This document shows positions 40,957 through 50,125 of a stretch of 64,000 bases of DNA, one piece after another; within the stretch, counting starts at the first letter, position 1, and every line of letters begins with the position of its first letter. The position numbers and the translations under genes are program-made. Under the pieces are notes generated by a model. It saw only the letters and a list, made by a program, of their open reading frames with translations. It made no database searches and was not told the DNA's origin. The stretch comes from Thalassotalea_H castellviae. GTDB lineage: Bacteria > Pseudomonadota > Gammaproteobacteria > Enterobacterales > Alteromonadaceae. The DNA is taken from NCBI RefSeq assembly GCF_031846185.1, contig NZ_JAVRIF010000006.1, positions 124,001 to 188,000 on the forward strand. Direction: 5' to 3'.

Positions 40957-43900
40957 TCAGCTTTTTATCTTATATCTAGAAGTCAAAATAATTAATAATA
41001 TAAGACCTACTCCAATACTACCTCCACCGCCAGAAGAGCTCTTATTTGTTAAAATAGTGGTAGATTTAGATCGGCTGCTATCTAAGGGGTAAGCATCTTC
41101 ACTATCGTTAACCCCGTCGTTGTCGTCATCGGGATCTGCATTATTACCAATGCCATCATCGTCAGTATCAATGGATTCTGAATCATCAAGTGGAAATGCA
41201 TCTTCACTGTCATTAACCCCGTCGTTGTCGTCATCGGGATCTGCATTATTACCAATACCATCCTGGTCATTGTCTAGTGATTCTGAATCATCAAGTGGAA
41301 ATGCATCTTCACTGTCAATAACACCATCGTTGTCATCGTCATTATCTGCATTATTACCAATAGTATCTCCATCAGTGTCTAACCATTCACTTGGATCTAA
41401 TGGAAAAGCATCCTCATCATTTAATACATCATCACAGTCAGCATCATTTTCTAATAGTTCATAGTCTGTAACATGGAAAGCGGGCTCTGCGCTATAAGTT
41501 AGACTGTTTTCATTTACATCTATGGCTGAAAAATTTAAATCATAAAAGCCTACTAATAGTTCTGAAAGATCTACAACTATTAAATTATTCTGCTTTTGGA
41601 TTGTTGGAAATTCTCTCTCAGTTTTATCTGATGATTTAATTGATAATTGTAAATTATCTAATGCTATGTCTTTATTTAATTCAATTGAAATACTACCTTT
41701 ACCGCAATGTAGTTGATGCGTTAATTTTCCGAGAGAGTTGATTTTCAAGTCTTTGATACTTGGAGGGCTGAATTGTTCTCTATCTAAATCGAAAGTTAAT
41801 TGAGTTGATATGTTACTTTGTCTGTCTTCGATAATATAGCCATCAAAGCTAATGTCAGTTTGTATTTTCCCGCTTTGTTTGGGAATAGTGATGTTTTGTG
41901 TAATCCCTCCCTGATATATATTAACGTACCGATTACTAATAGTGTTTTCGTTGATGTTATTGGTAATAATAGAAATGTCATCTTTCCAATAGCTAAAATG
42001 GCTATCTCTGAAAAAAGCATTGCTGTCGTTGTCGGTAAAGTTATATACAAATTGTCCGTTTTCTTGCTTGCTTACAATACCAGTCCAAAAAGGTAATAAT
42101 TTACCAACAGTTAATTCATAGTCATCACTTTGTTGATAAGTTTTTATAACGTCATCACTGAAAAAATTGTATAAAGCTAATTGATTGTTTTCATTAACTT
42201 TAAAGTTCGGCCCAGAATAAAGTATTTCATGACCTTCTTCAGTCCACTGTTTATTATTAATTTGTTCACTAAAATAAGAAAATTGGAAGTTATCGTTCAT
42301 GTTTGTGATAAATAAAGTACGGCCATCATTTATATCATTAAACTCTATCTGAACAGCACCACCTAGAGCAGTTTCGGCATAAATGTTTTCTTTTTGATAT
42401 ATAAAAGGTAATAAATATGGCGAGGTTAAGTATGAAGGTTGTGCATAACTCAATGATATTTTATGAAAATCTTCCGACTTAATATCTATATTGATATCTT
42501 GAGTTATTGGACTGTTAAACTCTTTTGCAAAAGCAATATTTTCAGATGGGTTTGGAGTGTGCTCATTGTTTTCTGAAAAAAGATGAAAAGAGTATCCTTC
42601 AGGGATATCTGTAAAACTAAAGGTTGCTTCTTGGTTTTCATTTAGTGACCACGGAAGCCATTCATTTTCAATAATAAATCCTGAGGTTTTATCAAACATT
42701 GCTAACCTTACACCTTTTTGCATACCATTCTTTATTCCTACATCACCACTAATTTTATCTCCATGGGGATCTTCTAAATTTAATAAGACTTTGTTAATAG
42801 CATGTTCGGTTGAAACTTCAATTGTTAATGCATTTACAAGTTCAATATTGGGGTAAAAAAGGAATGCTACTTCCCTTAATTCATTCGATCTTTCATTAGA
42901 AGCAGAATCAACTATGTTATATGTACCAGGGGCAATAAATATTCTTTTTGTTTGATCTGATAGAGAATTAGGAGACCAAATATTTTTCCATATATTTACT
43001 TCTGAATTGAAAAATTTCATATCCGAATAATTTTCTGCGTAGTTACTAAATTTAATGTCTATATATGAACGATGAAAAAGTATCGTTGGTATGTGGTAAG
43101 TAACACCTTCAATATCAAAATTTAATGAAGTGCTATAAGTCGGGTTTCCTTTTGAAATGGGTAGCTGATTTGTATCAACATTAACAGACATATCTAAAGT
43201 GATAGTTTCATTAGCTGGAATAACAAGATTAGACAATGAGTTTTGAAAAGTAATAGCCGAGTGACTAACCTCATTTAAATCTAAAGAAAAACTAACTTCA
43301 TTAGAGCTCGGATTATGGAATTCTACAGGAACACTTACTTCAAATGTTTCTTCAGAGAAATTGCTGTCTCCAAATGAAATAATGGGAGTATTAATGTTAA
43401 TAGGCAATTCTATTGCCGACAGCGCATTAATTAGGCCAGAACCTTCAATTTGTATATCATTTACTATAGGTGATGCTGTTGCTATTAATGCAGCCTTAAT
43501 TTGCTCAGGCGATTTCTCAGGAGAATGCTGTTTTATTAAGGCAATAACACCTGCAACCATAGGTGATGCCATACTGGTACCACTTCTTTGGCCATATTTT
43601 CCATCAAGTAATGTTGAGTTTATCGAAACGCCTGGAGCAGCCACCTCAGGTTTCAGTAATGGCTCGCCTGAAGAAGGGAAACCTCTTGAACTAAAGTCTG
43701 CAATACTGTTATTACTATTACTAGCCGCGACAGTTATCGCTTTTTCAGCATCGGCGGGTGAGCCTATTGTATTTGTATTTGGACCATCGTTACCAGCCGC
43801 AACGACAACAACTATTCCTTGTTTAACAATATTATTTGTCGTTTCCATTAGCGCTTTATCATGTGAAGAAGAACCTATGCTCATGTTCACTATATCTACA

Positions 43901-44721
43901 GCATCGTTTGTCTCAGGATCACCATCAGGGTCTAACGAGAATTCCAGCCCCTCAATAATATCAGTTGTAGAACAAAAGCCGTGTTCATTACAAACCTTTA
44001 CAGCCAATAATTTTGCATCTGGTGCAACACCTTTTATTTCACCATTTGCAGCGATAATACCTGAAACATGAGTTCCATGGCTTTCATCGTCTAGAGGGTC
44101 ATCATCATCATTAACAAAATCATAACCGCTGTAAACTTTGCAATCAGATCCAAAGCAACCACCTAAATCTTGGTGGTTATAATCAATTCCTGTATCTAAT
44201 ACACCTACTGTGACGTTTTTCCCAGTGACATTGATGCCGTTAATTTCTTTAGACCAAACTTGATCAGCGTTAATGACATTAATATCTGTTACATTTTCGG
44301 TAGCATTGATTTTATGGTAAACAACCTTATCGATTCTCTTTACGGATTTTAATAAAGAAATTTGACTTACTTGACTTTTTGATGCAGAAATTACTACTGC
44401 ATTTATTAAATTTTGAAATTGATTGCTAACAACAACCTTTCCCTTAAATTTATTATTAATTTCTGCTGAAATTTTTTGCTGTTGGAGTATAACATTTGTT
44501 CTAGCCAAAAAGCGTTGCGAGGCTTTAGTGTTATTTGTAGATGCTTTACTTGATGAGTTAATTTTTTCGTAGATGGAAGGCTCTTTTAACACAACAATAT
44601 ATTGTTCTATTGGAGCATTTATAATTTTTGTTGAGGAGATCATTTCAACTTTTTTAATTCCTGCAAAACAATTAGGAATATAAAAGAGCATCAAAAGCGA
44701 AAAGACAGAAATATTTTTCAA
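40957..44721 (-). CDS. Subtilisin-like (S8) protease with TSP3-type repeats and GlyGly-CTERM tail
   Basis: A 1254-residue secreted protease. Signal peptide about 1-20, inhibitor-I9-like propeptide (about 38-135), peptidase S8 domain (about 165-435) with catalytic Asp176 (GVLDTGID), His215 (SHGTHVSG), oxyanion Asn311 and Ser383 (GTSMASPM). A long region of beta-sandwich character with no recognised enzyme motif follows. Near the end come three and a half 35-residue aspartate-rich repeats (DxDxDG type, likely calcium-binding), then an SSSGGGG stretch, a hydrophobic helix and a basic tail: a GlyGly-CTERM signal processed by rhombosortase. It should be exported by type II secretion and transiently held at the surface. 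Transcribed alone. Confidence 0.93.
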   Translation of the reverse strand: MKNISVFSLLMLFYIPNCFAGIKKVEMISSTKIINAPIEQYIVVLKEPSIYEKINSSSKASTNNTKASQRFLARTNVILQQQKISAEINNKFKGKVVVSNQFQNLINAVVISASKSQVSQISLLKSVKRIDKVVYHKINATENVTDINVINADQVWSKEINGINVTGKNVTVGVLDTGIDYNHQDLGGCFGSDCKVYSGYDFVNDDDDPLDDESHGTHVSGIIAANGEIKGVAPDAKLLAVKVCNEHGFCSTTDIIEGLEFSLDPDGDPETNDAVDIVNMSIGSSSHDKALMETTNNIVKQGIVVVVAAGNDGPNTNTIGSPADAEKAITVAASNSNNSIADFSSRGFPSSGEPLLKPEVAAPGVSINSTLLDGKYGQRSGTSMASPMVAGVIALIKQHSPEKSPEQIKAALIATASPIVNDIQIEGSGLINALSAIELPININTPIISFGDSNFSEETFEVSVPVEFHNPSSNEVSFSLDLNEVSHSAITFQNSLSNLVIPANETITLDMSVNVDTNQLPISKGNPTYSTSLNFDIEGVTYHIPTILFHRSYIDIKFSNYAENYSDMKFFNSEVNIWKNIWSPNSLSDQTKRIFIAPGTYNIVDSASNERSNELREVAFLFYPNIELVNALTIEVSTEHAINKVLLNLEDPHGDKISGDVGIKNGMQKGVRLAMFDKTSGFIIENEWLPWSLNENQEATFSFTDIPEGYSFHLFSENNEHTPNPSENIAFAKEFNSPITQDINIDIKSEDFHKISLSYAQPSYLTSPYLLPFIYQKENIYAETALGGAVQIEFNDINDGRTLFITNMNDNFQFSYFSEQINNKQWTEEGHEILYSGPNFKVNENNQLALYNFFSDDVIKTYQQSDDYELTVGKLLPFWTGIVSKQENGQFVYNFTDNDSNAFFRDSHFSYWKDDISIITNNINENTISNRYVNIYQGGITQNITIPKQSGKIQTDISFDGYIIEDRQSNISTQLTFDLDREQFSPPSIKDLKINSLGKLTHQLHCGKGSISIELNKDIALDNLQLSIKSSDKTEREFPTIQKQNNLIVVDLSELLVGFYDLNFSAIDVNENSLTYSAEPAFHVTDYELLENDADCDDVLNDEDAFPLDPSEWLDTDGDTIGNNADNDDDNDGVIDSEDAFPLDDSESLDNDQDGIGNNADPDDDNDGVNDSEDAFPLDDSESIDTDDDGIGNNADPDDDNDGVNDSEDAYPLDSSRSKSTTILTNKSSSGGGGSIGVGLILLIILTSRYKIKS
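41097..41412 (-). repeat. In-frame tandem repeats, period 105 bp
   Basis: About three copies of a 105-base unit inside the protease gene, encoding 35-residue aspartate-rich units (NDSEDAFPLDDSES, then DGIGNNADPDDDNDG). The two copies between about 41100 and 41310 are almost identical in DNA, including silent positions, which points to recent duplication. It is coding sequence, not a CRISPR. Confidence 0.9.
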
Positions 44722-44835
44722 AATACATCCTTGTAGTTTGTTTACATTATTATAATGTTTTGAATGTTACCGATTAATGAGCATCTAAGTAAAGCAAATG
44801 ATGTACGTCATTAAACTTATTTTAAAAACTAGACA

Positions 44836-45315
44836 CTATATTATTTTTTCTTTGGTAACTATCACGCCATCAGTATCAGCATAAAGATAATCACCTTGGC
44901 TAAATTCAACGCCACCAAAAGCGAGCTTAATGGCACGTTCGCCTGAAGTTACCGGAATTGATTTTCTTGGGCAGGTCCCTAATGCGTATAATGCAACAGG
45001 AATATCGGTTATTTGAAACGTGTCTCTGACATAACCATTAATAATAATGCCGGCGTAATTATTTTGATGAGCAAATTTCATTAAATTTTCACCCACTACC
45101 GCAAAGTATTCTTTATCTACATCAACAACAACGACTTTTCCGGTGCCATCTTCGTCACGAAGTAGTTTGATAAGATCACTATTGTTTTTATTGAGTTTGA
45201 TGGTGATAATTTCGCCATGGCAGTTATCTACTCCGCCATAATTTTGAAAACCAGCCGCCAAAACCTGTACTTGGTCACTATATTCATCACAAAGGTCTGC
45301 AGTGAAAATTGTCAT
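44836..45315 (-). CDS. rraA: RraA-family protein
   Basis: A 159-residue protein of the RraA/HMG-aldolase-like fold. The start FTADLCDEYSDQVQVLA and FQNYGGVDNCHGEI match E. coli RraA, an RNase E inhibitor. GIIINGYVRDTFQI and YALGTCPRKS match the wider family, which includes metal-dependent oxo-acid aldolases. The aldolase motif normally has Asp where Asn of INGYVRD stands here but keeps the RD pair, so catalytic status is uncertain. It is divergent from the glutamate mutase operon by 129 bases. Regulation of RNase E is the default call; an aldolase role beside the mutase is a weaker option. Confidence 0.8.
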   Translation of the reverse strand: MTIFTADLCDEYSDQVQVLAAGFQNYGGVDNCHGEIITIKLNKNNSDLIKLLRDEDGTGKVVVVDVDKEYFAVVGENLMKFAHQNNYAGIIINGYVRDTFQITDIPVALYALGTCPRKSIPVTSGERAIKLAFGGVEFSQGDYLYADTDGVIVTKEKII

Positions 45316-45444
45316 ATATCTTTCCTGTTCTTACTTATAAGCCAGTATTCTATCATTAAAGCAGTGTTTTATTAGAATATTTGATACTATATATTCACAT
45401 TTATTGAATAAATATACTTGTATATACATTAGGCAATTTACCAT

Positions 45445-45870
45445 ATGAAAGTTGTAACAGGCGTTGTGGGAAATGATATCCATGTTGTCGCCAACCGTTT
45501 GATTGATCTTTCCTTGCAAGCAAGGGGTTTTGAAGTGTTTAACCTCGGGGTAAATACTTATTTAGAGGAATTTTTTGACGCTGTTATCGAAACTGGCGCA
45601 GAAGTTTTATTGATCTCGTCGTTAAATGGTGAAGCTGAAGGTTGGGGGCGAGAAGTACAACTGCTTAAAGCTAAATATAAGAAACTAGATGACGTTATTA
45701 TGATGATTGGTGGCAACTTAGTGGTTGGTACAGGTAACGCTGATGACATTATTCCACGTTACAAAGGTTACGGTTTTGATATTGTTTGTCATCAAGTAGA
45801 TTTAAATACTGGTTTAGACTCATTAGAAGCAATGATCAATGAAAGACAATTAGAAGTGAGAAAAAACTAA
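45445..45870 (+). CDS. glmS: Glutamate (methylaspartate) mutase S subunit, B12-binding
   Basis: A 141-residue B12-binding subunit of the radical enzyme that rearranges L-glutamate to (2S,3S)-3-methylaspartate. It aligns by eye to clostridial GlmS: TGVVGNDIHVVANRL, FEVFNLGVNTYLEEFFDA, LLISSLNGEAEGWG and MMIGGNLVVG. The base-off cobalamin motif DxHxxG is present as Asp11 and His13, but its glycine is Ala16. The lower-ligand histidine itself is intact. Its stop overlaps the E-subunit start (TAATG). The name glmS here means glutamate mutase S, not glucosamine synthase. A clear ribosome site is missing. Confidence 0.9.
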   Translation: MKVVTGVVGNDIHVVANRLIDLSLQARGFEVFNLGVNTYLEEFFDAVIETGAEVLLISSLNGEAEGWGREVQLLKAKYKKLDDVIMMIGGNLVVGTGNADDIIPRYKGYGFDIVCHQVDLNTGLDSLEAMINERQLEVRKN

Positions 45871-47234
45871 TGAGTTTATTGCAAGAAGAACGAGAAATTA
45901 TTCTCAATAATGAATACGTTGATAGTTTTGATTTGACGGAAGTGGCGGAATTTGTCACTAATGCCAGCAAAGATTTATTTATCTCACATCATTTTAAAAA
46001 TCAAAAAAAAATGCTGGTGCAACCACGTGGCGGTTTTCCAACGTATAAAAAGCAATATGCGTTATATGAATTTTTTGTTGATGCCAATGTTGATGTATTA
46101 CCACTTACCATAGATTCTAATACTCGCCTTAATGATTATGCTACGTCGAAGAAAATGCTACGTTTGAGTGAAGAAAACGATGTGGATATGTTAAATGGTT
46201 ATCCGCTGGTTAATCATGGTTATCGCACAACGCGTAAAATGATCACCCATTTTAACAAGCCAGTAAGTTTACGACACGGAACGCCAGATGCTCGCTTACT
46301 AATTGAAACGGCGATTGCTTCCGGTATTTTTGAAATTGAAGGCGGACCTATCACTTATCTGTTACCTTATTCAAAGAATTTTCCGTTAGATAAAGCGTTT
46401 TTGTACTGGAAATATGTTGAGCGGGTTTGTGCGAATTACTCAAAATTAAATGAGCCAATAAATCGTGAATCATTTGGGCCACTAACCGCTACCTTAGTAC
46501 CGCCATCAATTACCATTGTTATTCAATTATTAGAAATGTTGCTGTCTTTAGAAGAAGGCGTGAAATCATTCTCAGTGTCTTTCGCGCAACAAGGTTCAAT
46601 GAATCAAGATATTGTCACCGGTGCAGTACTTAAAAAACTTGCTAAGCATTATGCCGCAGAAATTAACTGTTCAGACGCCGCCATTAATTTGGTTTATCAC
46701 CAATGGATGGGGGCATTTCCGATGAACAAAAATTATGCTGAGCAATTAATTAGTATTTCTACGGTGATTGCCTCTATGGTTGGCGCAGATAAAATTATCA
46801 CTAAAACCCGTGAAGAAGCTTCTGGTATTCCAACCAAAGAAGCGAATGCAAAGACTGTAGCTAATACGCAATATTCATTAGGTATTTTAAATGGCTTACC
46901 AAATGTAGTAGATGAAGAAGAAGAAGAAATTCTTACTTTAGAAGTGAAAGCGATTATGGAAGCAGTTTTTAACGATCCTGCTGATACTTTATGGCGAAAA
47001 GTGTTTAACTCAATTAAAAATGGCATCATTGATGTGCCATTTTCACCACATATTATTAATCACAATAATATGATCACCGTGCGCGATGCTAACAAAAATA
47101 TTCGTATTATTAAACGTGGCAATGTGCCCATTCCTGATCGTTGTTACACGTTTGAAAAAGCTCAATGTAATTTGACAAAAGATACCACAGATATTGTCAA
47201 CGACATTATTCATGACATAGGAATTATGCAATGA
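45870..47234 (+). CDS. glmE: Glutamate (methylaspartate) mutase E subunit
   Basis: The 454-residue catalytic subunit, slightly shorter than clostridial GlmE (about 480). Substrate-binding arginine regions are kept: LTIDSNTRLNDY (Arg86) and SLRHGTPDARLL (Arg135, Arg142). Other shared blocks are EGGPITYLLPYSK, REPFGPLT-like RESFGPLTATLVPPSI, VYHQWMGAFP, GIPTKEANA and the end GIIDVPFSPH...ITVRD...RGNVPIP. It forms the active site with the S subunit and adenosylcobalamin. Coupled on both sides: TAATG with the S gene and a four-base ATGA overlap with the reactivator gene. Conservation of the core suggests a working mutase. Confidence 0.92.
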   Translation: MSLLQEEREIILNNEYVDSFDLTEVAEFVTNASKDLFISHHFKNQKKMLVQPRGGFPTYKKQYALYEFFVDANVDVLPLTIDSNTRLNDYATSKKMLRLSEENDVDMLNGYPLVNHGYRTTRKMITHFNKPVSLRHGTPDARLLIETAIASGIFEIEGGPITYLLPYSKNFPLDKAFLYWKYVERVCANYSKLNEPINRESFGPLTATLVPPSITIVIQLLEMLLSLEEGVKSFSVSFAQQGSMNQDIVTGAVLKKLAKHYAAEINCSDAAINLVYHQWMGAFPMNKNYAEQLISISTVIASMVGADKIITKTREEASGIPTKEANAKTVANTQYSLGILNGLPNVVDEEEEEILTLEVKAIMEAVFNDPADTLWRKVFNSIKNGIIDVPFSPHIINHNNMITVRDANKNIRIIKRGNVPIPDRCYTFEKAQCNLTKDTTDIVNDIIHDIGIMQ

Positions 47235-48451
47235 GCCAGCTAAAAAATGCCGATAACGGCCAAGAAAAGTTATTAATTGATGTCGGCAGTACTTATTTTA
47301 AATTAAGCACCAATAACAGTATTGAGCAACATTTTCGTGATTTTAATAAGTCTATTATCGATGATTTAACCCATAAATGTGGCCATGCTATCGACAGCTT
47401 TGATAAAAAAGATATTCATATTTGTTCTTCAGCAAATGGTGGTTTAAGTACGCTTATTATCGGTGTGACCAATTCTTTTTCGTTAAAGTATGCCACCAAT
47501 ATCGCCTTTAATTCTGGCATCAATATTATCGATACCCTACTGTTTCAAAACATTGAAACGTATTCGGTACCGAGTGACTTAATTGATGTGGTGATTATTA
47601 CTGGTGGTATTAACTCAAACGCGAATAATTTTTCTGATGATTTATTTCGTTATTTAGCAAAATTGAATTACTCAAATATTGTGTATGTAGGCAGCGAATG
47701 TGATGCGCAACTTATAAAAGACAATATTAACGATGTTGTGGTCTTACCCAATATTATTGATGACCGGTTGCATATTGTTGAAGATGACTTAAAAGAGTAT
47801 TTAACTAACCTTTATCAGCAAGATATTGAAGGCAAAGAAGACATCAAAGACTTATACGACATTACCGATAATCAAATTTTTTCTACGCCTTACGTAGTCA
47901 ATAAAACCTTGCCGTTTATTGATTCAAAATATTCAGTGGTCAATCCGTTTGTTTTGCTTGATATTGGTGGCGCAACCACAGATATTCATTACTCTAAAGA
48001 CTTAGTTGATGAAAACATTGTCACCGAAAATGAATACGATCGTTTAGTGTTCAAAAAATTAGGGGTATATAAATCGAAACAGTCGTTAATTTTTGCCGCG
48101 AAAAACAACGAATTTGTTTATGAGTTATTAATGCATTTAAAAGTGACGGAAAATATCTTCGAAGAACAAAGTGAAAAAGCTACTAAGATTTTGATGCAAT
48201 TAGCCATTTTTTTAGTTTTATGCAAAATATCACATTACAAAAAAGCATATGTTAACCTAAAATTATTATCTGTGAACTCTTTTGTGTTAACCGGAGGGAT
48301 CACGAAAGTGCTTACCGTGGAAGAAATTGAAGATATTATCTCCTTCTTTTATAAGAAAATTATGAATTCAGATCACAATCCTGCGACTGTACTAGATAGT
48401 AATTATGATATCTGGACTTTAGGTGCCAAAGGAAAAGCAGCATGTCAATAA
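47231..48451 (+). CDS. mutL: Glutamate mutase reactivator (MutL/GlmL family)
   Basis: A 406-residue ASKHA-type ATPase, somewhat shorter than typical MutL. The phosphate-1 motif IDVGSTYFKLST is at about 16-27, the phosphate-2 motif LLDIGGATTDIHY at about 242-254, and an adenosine-site-like FVLTGGITKVL near 355. Family members exchange damaged cobalamin on glutamate mutase and are encoded between or beside its subunits. The name is that of the glutamate mutase family, not the mismatch-repair MutL. It overlaps the E gene by four bases and the ligase gene by ten, so expression is tightly linked. Confidence 0.9.
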   Translation: MSQLKNADNGQEKLLIDVGSTYFKLSTNNSIEQHFRDFNKSIIDDLTHKCGHAIDSFDKKDIHICSSANGGLSTLIIGVTNSFSLKYATNIAFNSGINIIDTLLFQNIETYSVPSDLIDVVIITGGINSNANNFSDDLFRYLAKLNYSNIVYVGSECDAQLIKDNINDVVVLPNIIDDRLHIVEDDLKEYLTNLYQQDIEGKEDIKDLYDITDNQIFSTPYVVNKTLPFIDSKYSVVNPFVLLDIGGATTDIHYSKDLVDENIVTENEYDRLVFKKLGVYKSKQSLIFAAKNNEFVYELLMHLKVTENIFEEQSEKATKILMQLAIFLVLCKISHYKKAYVNLKLLSVNSFVLTGGITKVLTVEEIEDIISFFYKKIMNSDHNPATVLDSNYDIWTLGAKGKAACQ

Positions 48452-50013
48452 ACTGTATTAGAACGCTTCTTGAAAATGCGGTAGAAACGCATAGCGATAA
48501 AACTGCCATTGTATATAACGATAAATCAATAACTTACAAAGAACTTTTTGCAAAAGTGAATCAAGTTGCTTTTTATTTGAAAGAGCTCGATTTACCGAAA
48601 GATTCACGCATTGGTATCTATTCAAGTAAAAGTATTGAACAAGTAATTGCCATCTTAGCGATTTTATCGACCGACTATATTTTAGTACCGCTCACTAAGT
48701 TGTTAAAACCTGAGCAAGTTGAGTATATTATTAACGATTGTGGCATACAGTGTATTATTACTGATAAGCAACAACTTGAAAGTATTGAAGAAATAAACTT
48801 TTCAGGCAAAGTCATTTCATATCAAACCACCGATAACAACATGGCTTCGTTTGAAGAGATTTTCAAATATTATAATAAGCCTTATCACTGCAATATTAAT
48901 AGTTACAGCAGTGCCGTAATTACTTATTCGTTTGGTATGTCGGGTCGACCAAAAGGTATTGTAATTTCTCATCGTAACTTAATTGATTCAGCACGTGTAG
49001 TTTCGCAATATTTAGCCTTAGAACAAGATGATGTGATCTCAGGTACGTTGATTTTTAATTTAGATTACGGTCTAAATCAAATATTTTGCACCCTTTATAA
49101 AAAAGCCACGTTAGCATTACACTTGTTTATTCTACCGGATGACTTTTTTAATCATGTGATTAATGACAAAGTAACCGTTTTACCGTTAATGCCGGTTAAT
49201 ATTTCACAAATGTTTGAAGACTCAGGTCAACGAATCCCAAGTGCAGCACTCTTTTCTCATGTGAAAACAATTACCTCATCTGGCGGTAATGTCACAGAAA
49301 AAATGATCAATGACTGTAAAAATACGTTTTCTGAGGCTAAGTTTTATTCGATGCATGGCTTAACGGAAGCGTTTCGTTCAACGTATTTAGATCCCTCACA
49401 AGTACAAATTCGTCCTGATTCTATCGGAAAACCTATTGCTGATGTAGAACTCTATATCATTAATGAAGACGGTAAAGAATGCGCGGTGCGAGAAGTCGGA
49501 GAAATGATTCATCGTGGCGGCTACATATATAAAGGTTTTTGGAATGCACCTAACCAAAATGCTTTGCGGTTCAAGTCGATCGATATTTTAAAAGATGTGA
49601 TAAAACTTGAAGGGCAATTAACGGATGAAATTGTCGTGGCCACAGGTGATTATGTTTATAAAGACGAAGAGGGTTATTTTTACTTTGTTTCAAGGCATGA
49701 CGATATGATTAAAACGCGTGGATTTAGGGTATCGCCTTATGAAGTTGAATCGGTTGTCGCAAAAAATATTAGTCAAATTGATCAATGTGCGGTGTTTGGT
49801 ATCGATAATGAACTCATAGAAGAAGAGATTATTATGGTGTATTCCGCTGCGAGTGAAATATCTGAAGAAGAAATTATCTTTGAACTTAAAAAGCACTTAG
49901 CTTCATATATGATCCCAAGTCGGGTCATTTACAAAAAGTCACTACCCTTAGTGCAAACAGATAAAAACAAAATAGATAAAGATGAACTAAAGGCAGAATT
50001 AGCACGAGTATAA
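48442..50013 (+). CDS. Stand-alone adenylate-forming ligase (exosortase-A-associated acyl-CoA ligase-like)
   Basis: A 523-residue ANL-superfamily enzyme. The N-terminal part (PLTKLLKPEQVEYIINDCGIQCIITD) and the FNLDYGLNQIFCTLYKKATLAL block resemble the exosortase-A-system-associated ligase subgroup. The P-loop is YSFGMSGRPKG (162-172), where the usual Ser/Thr-rich form YTSGTTGxPKG is altered. The later motifs GEMIHRGGYIYKGFW, GYFYFVSRHDDMIKTRGFRVSPYEVE and catalytic Lys510 in NKIDKDEL are present. Overlap with the mutase reactivator makes 3-methylaspartate (or a derivative) the obvious candidate substrate, as for the stand-alone methylaspartate adenylation enzyme of vicenistatin biosynthesis. 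No carrier protein is encoded nearby. Confidence 0.85.
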   Translation: MSINCIRTLLENAVETHSDKTAIVYNDKSITYKELFAKVNQVAFYLKELDLPKDSRIGIYSSKSIEQVIAILAILSTDYILVPLTKLLKPEQVEYIINDCGIQCIITDKQQLESIEEINFSGKVISYQTTDNNMASFEEIFKYYNKPYHCNINSYSSAVITYSFGMSGRPKGIVISHRNLIDSARVVSQYLALEQDDVISGTLIFNLDYGLNQIFCTLYKKATLALHLFILPDDFFNHVINDKVTVLPLMPVNISQMFEDSGQRIPSAALFSHVKTITSSGGNVTEKMINDCKNTFSEAKFYSMHGLTEAFRSTYLDPSQVQIRPDSIGKPIADVELYIINEDGKECAVREVGEMIHRGGYIYKGFWNAPNQNALRFKSIDILKDVIKLEGQLTDEIVVATGDYVYKDEEGYFYFVSRHDDMIKTRGFRVSPYEVESVVAKNISQIDQCAVFGIDNELIEEEIIMVYSAASEISEEEIIFELKKHLASYMIPSRVIYKKSLPLVQTDKNKIDKDELKAELARV

Positions 50014-50041
50014 TGTAATTTCCCTCCCATAATTATTCGTT

Positions 50042-50077
50042 AAAAAAACGCTATTAAATTTATTGATAGCGTTTTTT
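50042..50077 (+). terminator. Terminator of the glutamate mutase operon
   Basis: Arms AACGCTAT (50047-50054) and ATAGCGTT (50066-50073) followed by six T, with A-rich 5' flank. Confidence 0.88.
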
Positions 50078-50125
50078 ATTATCTATATTTCAATGATTTA
50101 AATGCTAGGTATTGCAGTTCACAAT

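Noticed and set aside
41097..41412. Regularly spaced near-identical repeats that could suggest a CRISPR array
   Set aside because: The period is 105 bases with no unique spacers, and the repeats are in frame inside the protease gene, encoding aspartate-rich calcium-type repeats.
43361..44071. A 236-residue frame on the plus strand
   Set aside because: It lies fully antisense to the catalytic domain of the protease gene, with a low-complexity Ala/Ile/Ser-rich product and no ribosome site.
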